Below are positions 61,310 through 64,000 of a stretch of DNA of 64,000 bases, piece after piece. This DNA is from Xiheicaenibacterium sp046351325 (lineage in GTDB: Bacteria > Myxococcota_A > Polyangia > Polyangiales > Polyangiaceae). The position numbers and the translations under genes were made by a program. The notes below the pieces were generated by a model. That model saw only the letters and a list, made by a program, of their open reading frames with translations. It was not told the DNA's origin and did not search any database. Location of the stretch: positions 186,001 to 250,000 of the forward strand of contig JAXLYR010000013.1 in NCBI GenBank assembly GCA_046351325.1, given 5' to 3'. Position 1 is the first letter of the stretch. Every line of letters starts with the position of its first letter.

Positions 61310-63904
61310 ATGCTAGGTCGATTGAGCGTCACCACGAAGATGGTGGCAGCGCTGTCTCTCTTGCTGGTGCCGCTGGGCATCTTGACCGCTGCGTCCGTGA
61401 TGGGGGCGGCCTCGCACCAAGAGGCGGACGAGGAGCTATTGCACCTCTTGGCCGCTGAGACGGGCAACAAGATCGACCGCTTGATGTTCGAGCGGGCGGG
61501 AGACGTGCAGGCCTTCGCGCATAACCCAGTCGCGCGGCAACAGAGCGCTTGGTACGAAAAGGGCGAAGGGCCGGTCGTCGACGCGATGAACACGTACGTC
61601 GAGCTTTATGACGTATACGTCGCGACGATTCTCATCGATCCCGATGGGCGCGTGGCCGCCGTCAACAGCAAAGACGCGGACGGCAAGCCCCTCGCGAACG
61701 AGGTCCTTTGGGAGCGGAACTTCGCCAGAGAGTCTTGGTTCTCGGACGCCCTCGCCGGGCGATTCAACGACGCCAACCCCTACGCAAGCGCTGACAATCG
61801 AGGGCACAACACCGCTGTCGTCATCGACGCTTACGAAGACGAGGACGTGAAGCGCTTCTCGCACTCCGGGGACGGAATGGTCATTGGCTTCGCGGCGCCA
61901 GTCCTCGATGAACAGGGAAAGTCCATCGGCGTTTGGCTCAACCTGGTTCAGTTCGAGGTCGTCGAGAGCATCCTCAACGAGCAGCTCAAGACCATGCAAG
62001 AGTCGGACTTCGAAACGGGGAATCTGTGGCTCCTCGACGCGCGCGGAGGGCTCTTGGCGAAATACGACCCCAGCGCGAAGGATTGGCGCCACGACCAGGG
62101 CTTTCAGCCGGCCTCGAAGGGTTTGGACGTGGCCGCGCGCGTGATGAAGAACGACTCAGGTGCCGCCCTTGGAAAGGACCCGGAAACCAAAGAAGAGGTC
62201 GTCTTCGGGTTCGCCCACAATACTGGTGCGCTCGGCTTCAGCGGCATGCCCTGGGCTGTCATGGCCAAAGCGGACTCGTCCGACGTGCTCGAGGGCGTGC
62301 AGCGCACGCGGATCGCAGTCGGCGCGGCCGCGCTGCTCGCGCTCGCGGTTTTGGCGGGTGTCGCGCTCTGGGCGATTCGCTCCGTGTCGCGCCCAGTCTC
62401 CAAGATGACCGAGGCCGTCAAGCGATTGGCCGAGGGCGACCCCAACCAGACTATCCCCGAGGGCGGTCAGGACGAGATTGGGCAGCTCGCGGACGGCCTG
62501 CGCGCCGTAGTGCACTGGGTGCAAGAGGCCGCCGAGGGCGCGCAGGCGATTGGACGCGGCAACCTGAAACACAACATCAGGGCGCGGTCCGAGCGGGACG
62601 TCTTGGCGAAGAGCTTCGAGCAGGCTCAGAAGGCGCTCGGCAAGCTCATCGACGAGACGCGCACGCTGATCGACGCGGCGCGGAAGGGTCAGTTGAGCGC
62701 AGCGGCGGACGTGTCTGGCCACGAAGGCGCTTATCGCGAGGTCGTTACGGGTCTCAACGAGGTCATCGCGTCTTGTCGTCAGCCGGTCGACGGCGTGAAG
62801 AGCACCTTGGCGGAGCTCGCGAAGCGAGACCTGTCGGTGCGGATGCGCGGTGAGTACTCCGGCGATTGGGCAGACATGAAGCGATCGATGAACGAGGCGC
62901 TCGAGAAGCTCGAGGACGCGTTCGGACAGATCGTCGTGGCCGCCGAACAGGTGAGTACGGCCTCGGTCGAGATCACCGTCGGCAACCAATCCATCGCACA
63001 GGCGACCACCGAGCAGGCCTCGTCGCTCGACCAGATGGGCTCTCGTCTGTCGGATATCTCCACGCACGGCTCTCGCACTGCAGCCAACGCGCAGCAGGCC
63101 CGCGCGCTCGCGCAATCAGCGCAAGAGGCCGCCGCGCGCGGCGACCGTAACATGCGAGAGCTCTCCGGCGCGATCACCCAAATCAAGGCCGCCAGCGACC
63201 GGACGGCGCAGATCGTCAAGACGATTGACGAGATCGCCTTCCAGACGAACCTGCTCGCGCTCAACGCCGCCGTCGAGGCAGCGCGCGCCGGCGACGCGGG
63301 CAAGGGCTTCGCGGTCGTCGCCGAAGAGGTCCGCAGCCTGGCCATGCGCAGCGCCGAGGCCGCGCGCAGCACCGCCGAGATGATCGAGGCGGCGGTCAAG
63401 TCGGCTGACAACGGTGTCGGTCTGAACAGCGACGTAGCGAAGAGCCTGAACGAGATCGACAAGCAGGTCGGCAAGGTCGTCGAGGTCATGACCGAGATCG
63501 CCATGGCGTCCGAGCAGCAGTCGAAGGGCGTGAGCGACATTCACCAAGGCATCGGCGAGATGTCCCGCGTCACGCAGCAGAACGCGGCGACGACCGAAGA
63601 GACGGCGAGCGCCTCCGAGGAGCTCAGCGGTCAAGCGGACGCGATGCGCGACCTCGTCGGTGGCTTCCGTCTGACCAGCGTGGCAGCGCGCCCCGGTCGC
63701 GTCCCCACCAGGCCGGCGGCCCACGCCGCCCCGCGCGTGGCCCACTCCGCGCCGTCGAACAGCAACAAGTCTGTAAAGCGAATCTCTCCGCCGAAGATGG
63801 CGGCGACTGGCACGGACGGTCCTGTCGGCTCGAAGGCAAACGGCGGCGCTCAGCTCATCCCGTTTGACGACATGGAGGGCTCGGCCGCACTCGCCGAGTT
63901 CTGA
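61310..63904 (+). CDS. Methyl-accepting chemotaxis protein with dCache-like sensor
   Basis: 864 residues. TM1 near 10-32 (MVAALSLLLVPLGILTAASV), a long periplasmic region (35-335) of Cache type (VVDAMNTYVELYDVYVATIL then IDPDGRVAAVNSKDADGKPL), TM2 near 338-360 (AVGAAALLALAVLAGVALWA). Then come HAMP and further HAMP-like modules (360-560, for example RPVSKMTEAVKRLAEGDPNQ and AIGRGNLKHNIRARSERDVL) and the signalling tip KTIDEIAFQTNLLALNAAVE then AARAGDAGKGFAVVAEEVRS. The end (EFxxxx type) has no CheR pentapeptide. GAGAGGA ribosome site before the ATG. Confidence 0.95.
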   Translation: MLGRLSVTTKMVAALSLLLVPLGILTAASVMGAASHQEADEELLHLLAAETGNKIDRLMFERAGDVQAFAHNPVARQQSAWYEKGEGPVVDAMNTYVELYDVYVATILIDPDGRVAAVNSKDADGKPLANEVLWERNFARESWFSDALAGRFNDANPYASADNRGHNTAVVIDAYEDEDVKRFSHSGDGMVIGFAAPVLDEQGKSIGVWLNLVQFEVVESILNEQLKTMQESDFETGNLWLLDARGGLLAKYDPSAKDWRHDQGFQPASKGLDVAARVMKNDSGAALGKDPETKEEVVFGFAHNTGALGFSGMPWAVMAKADSSDVLEGVQRTRIAVGAAALLALAVLAGVALWAIRSVSRPVSKMTEAVKRLAEGDPNQTIPEGGQDEIGQLADGLRAVVHWVQEAAEGAQAIGRGNLKHNIRARSERDVLAKSFEQAQKALGKLIDETRTLIDAARKGQLSAAADVSGHEGAYREVVTGLNEVIASCRQPVDGVKSTLAELAKRDLSVRMRGEYSGDWADMKRSMNEALEKLEDAFGQIVVAAEQVSTASVEITVGNQSIAQATTEQASSLDQMGSRLSDISTHGSRTAANAQQARALAQSAQEAAARGDRNMRELSGAITQIKAASDRTAQIVKTIDEIAFQTNLLALNAAVEAARAGDAGKGFAVVAEEVRSLAMRSAEAARSTAEMIEAAVKSADNGVGLNSDVAKSLNEIDKQVGKVVEVMTEIAMASEQQSKGVSDIHQGIGEMSRVTQQNAATTEETASASEELSGQADAMRDLVGGFRLTSVAARPGRVPTRPAAHAAPRVAHSAPSNSNKSVKRISPPKMAATGTDGPVGSKANGGAQLIPFDDMEGSAALAEF

Positions 63905-63909
63905 GCAGC

Positions 63910-64000
63910 ATGGTCCAGCTAGCCGGTTCGCCAGAGCGCATCAGTCGCGCGGACTTCGACGAGGTGGTCGAGCTCGTGCACCAGCGAGCCGGCATCGTCC
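63910..64000 (+). CDS. cheR: CheR methyltransferase, N-terminal fragment
   Basis: Only 30 codons lie in the window, starting six bases after the receptor stop. MVQLAGSPERISRADFDEVV then ELVHQRAGIV fits the N-terminal CheR helix pattern (xxFxxLxxLIYERTGI). Position after cheA-cheW-MCP supports the call. It would methylate the receptor. Confidence 0.7.
   Translation, partial: MVQLAGSPERISRADFDEVVELVHQRAGIV

Overview
The window is GC-rich DNA (by eye about two thirds G+C or more) that looks like a myxobacterial chromosome, probably Polyangiales-like. The signs are lipoproteins with long Gly-rich linkers, two secreted proteins with MYXO-CTERM-like tails, two transmembrane Ser/Thr kinases, two proteins with the TIGR02996 companion domain, a stand-alone LigD-type polymerase and a che locus. 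I see no tRNA, rRNA, CRISPR array, insertion sequence or phage.

Layout. 1-1975: end of an ABC importer operon (ATPase, permease, THI5/NMT1-like lipoprotein). 1991-9391: outer-membrane-like protein, divergent LysR/oxidoreductase pair, small proteins, a lipoprotein with one CxxCH haem site, and a LamG protein with a sorting tail. 9566-23760: mostly lipoproteins and envelope proteins, including an expansin-like protein and a DUF3592 protein, with an AidB-like acyl-CoA dehydrogenase, a LigD-type polymerase and two TIGR02996 proteins. 23840-31517: DUF2784 protein, PolX, M28 peptidase, a large MYXO-CTERM protein and a Baeyer-Villiger-type monooxygenase.

31472-40301 is a tightly overlapping six-gene operon on the minus strand: VgrG, a LysM/peptidoglycan-binding protein, a possible NlpC/P60-like effector, a DUF2169 adaptor, a pentameric ligand-gated ion channel homologue and a transmembrane Ser/Thr kinase. 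This is my best candidate for an undescribed system: a type VI secretion spike and cargo module translationally coupled to a channel receptor and a kinase. 40505-45664 holds an envelope protein, a beta-propeller lipoprotein, a PEBP lipoprotein, an unknown protein and a second kinase.

45889-56815 resembles the enterobacterial ygf/xdh purine (urate) degradation set: two PLP enzymes, a short YgfK, a nitrilase-family carbamoylase, an M20 carbamoylase, an SsnA-like amidohydrolase and an XdhD-like molybdenum hydroxylase. The hydroxylase frame is broken about ten times. 57064 to the end is a chemotaxis locus: CheY, a CheX-like protein, an opposite-strand MshEN-like protein, CheA, CheW, a receptor and the start of CheR.

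A second layer is a set of short dyads scattered through intergenic DNA and also inside genes. They include TNACA-N4-TGTNA (nine exact copies plus variants), TATAACG-N-CGTTATA (two exact copies) and TGCTTTG-N5-CAAAGCA (two exact copies). Inside genes they often use codons that are rare in such GC-rich DNA, which suggests selection on the DNA word itself.
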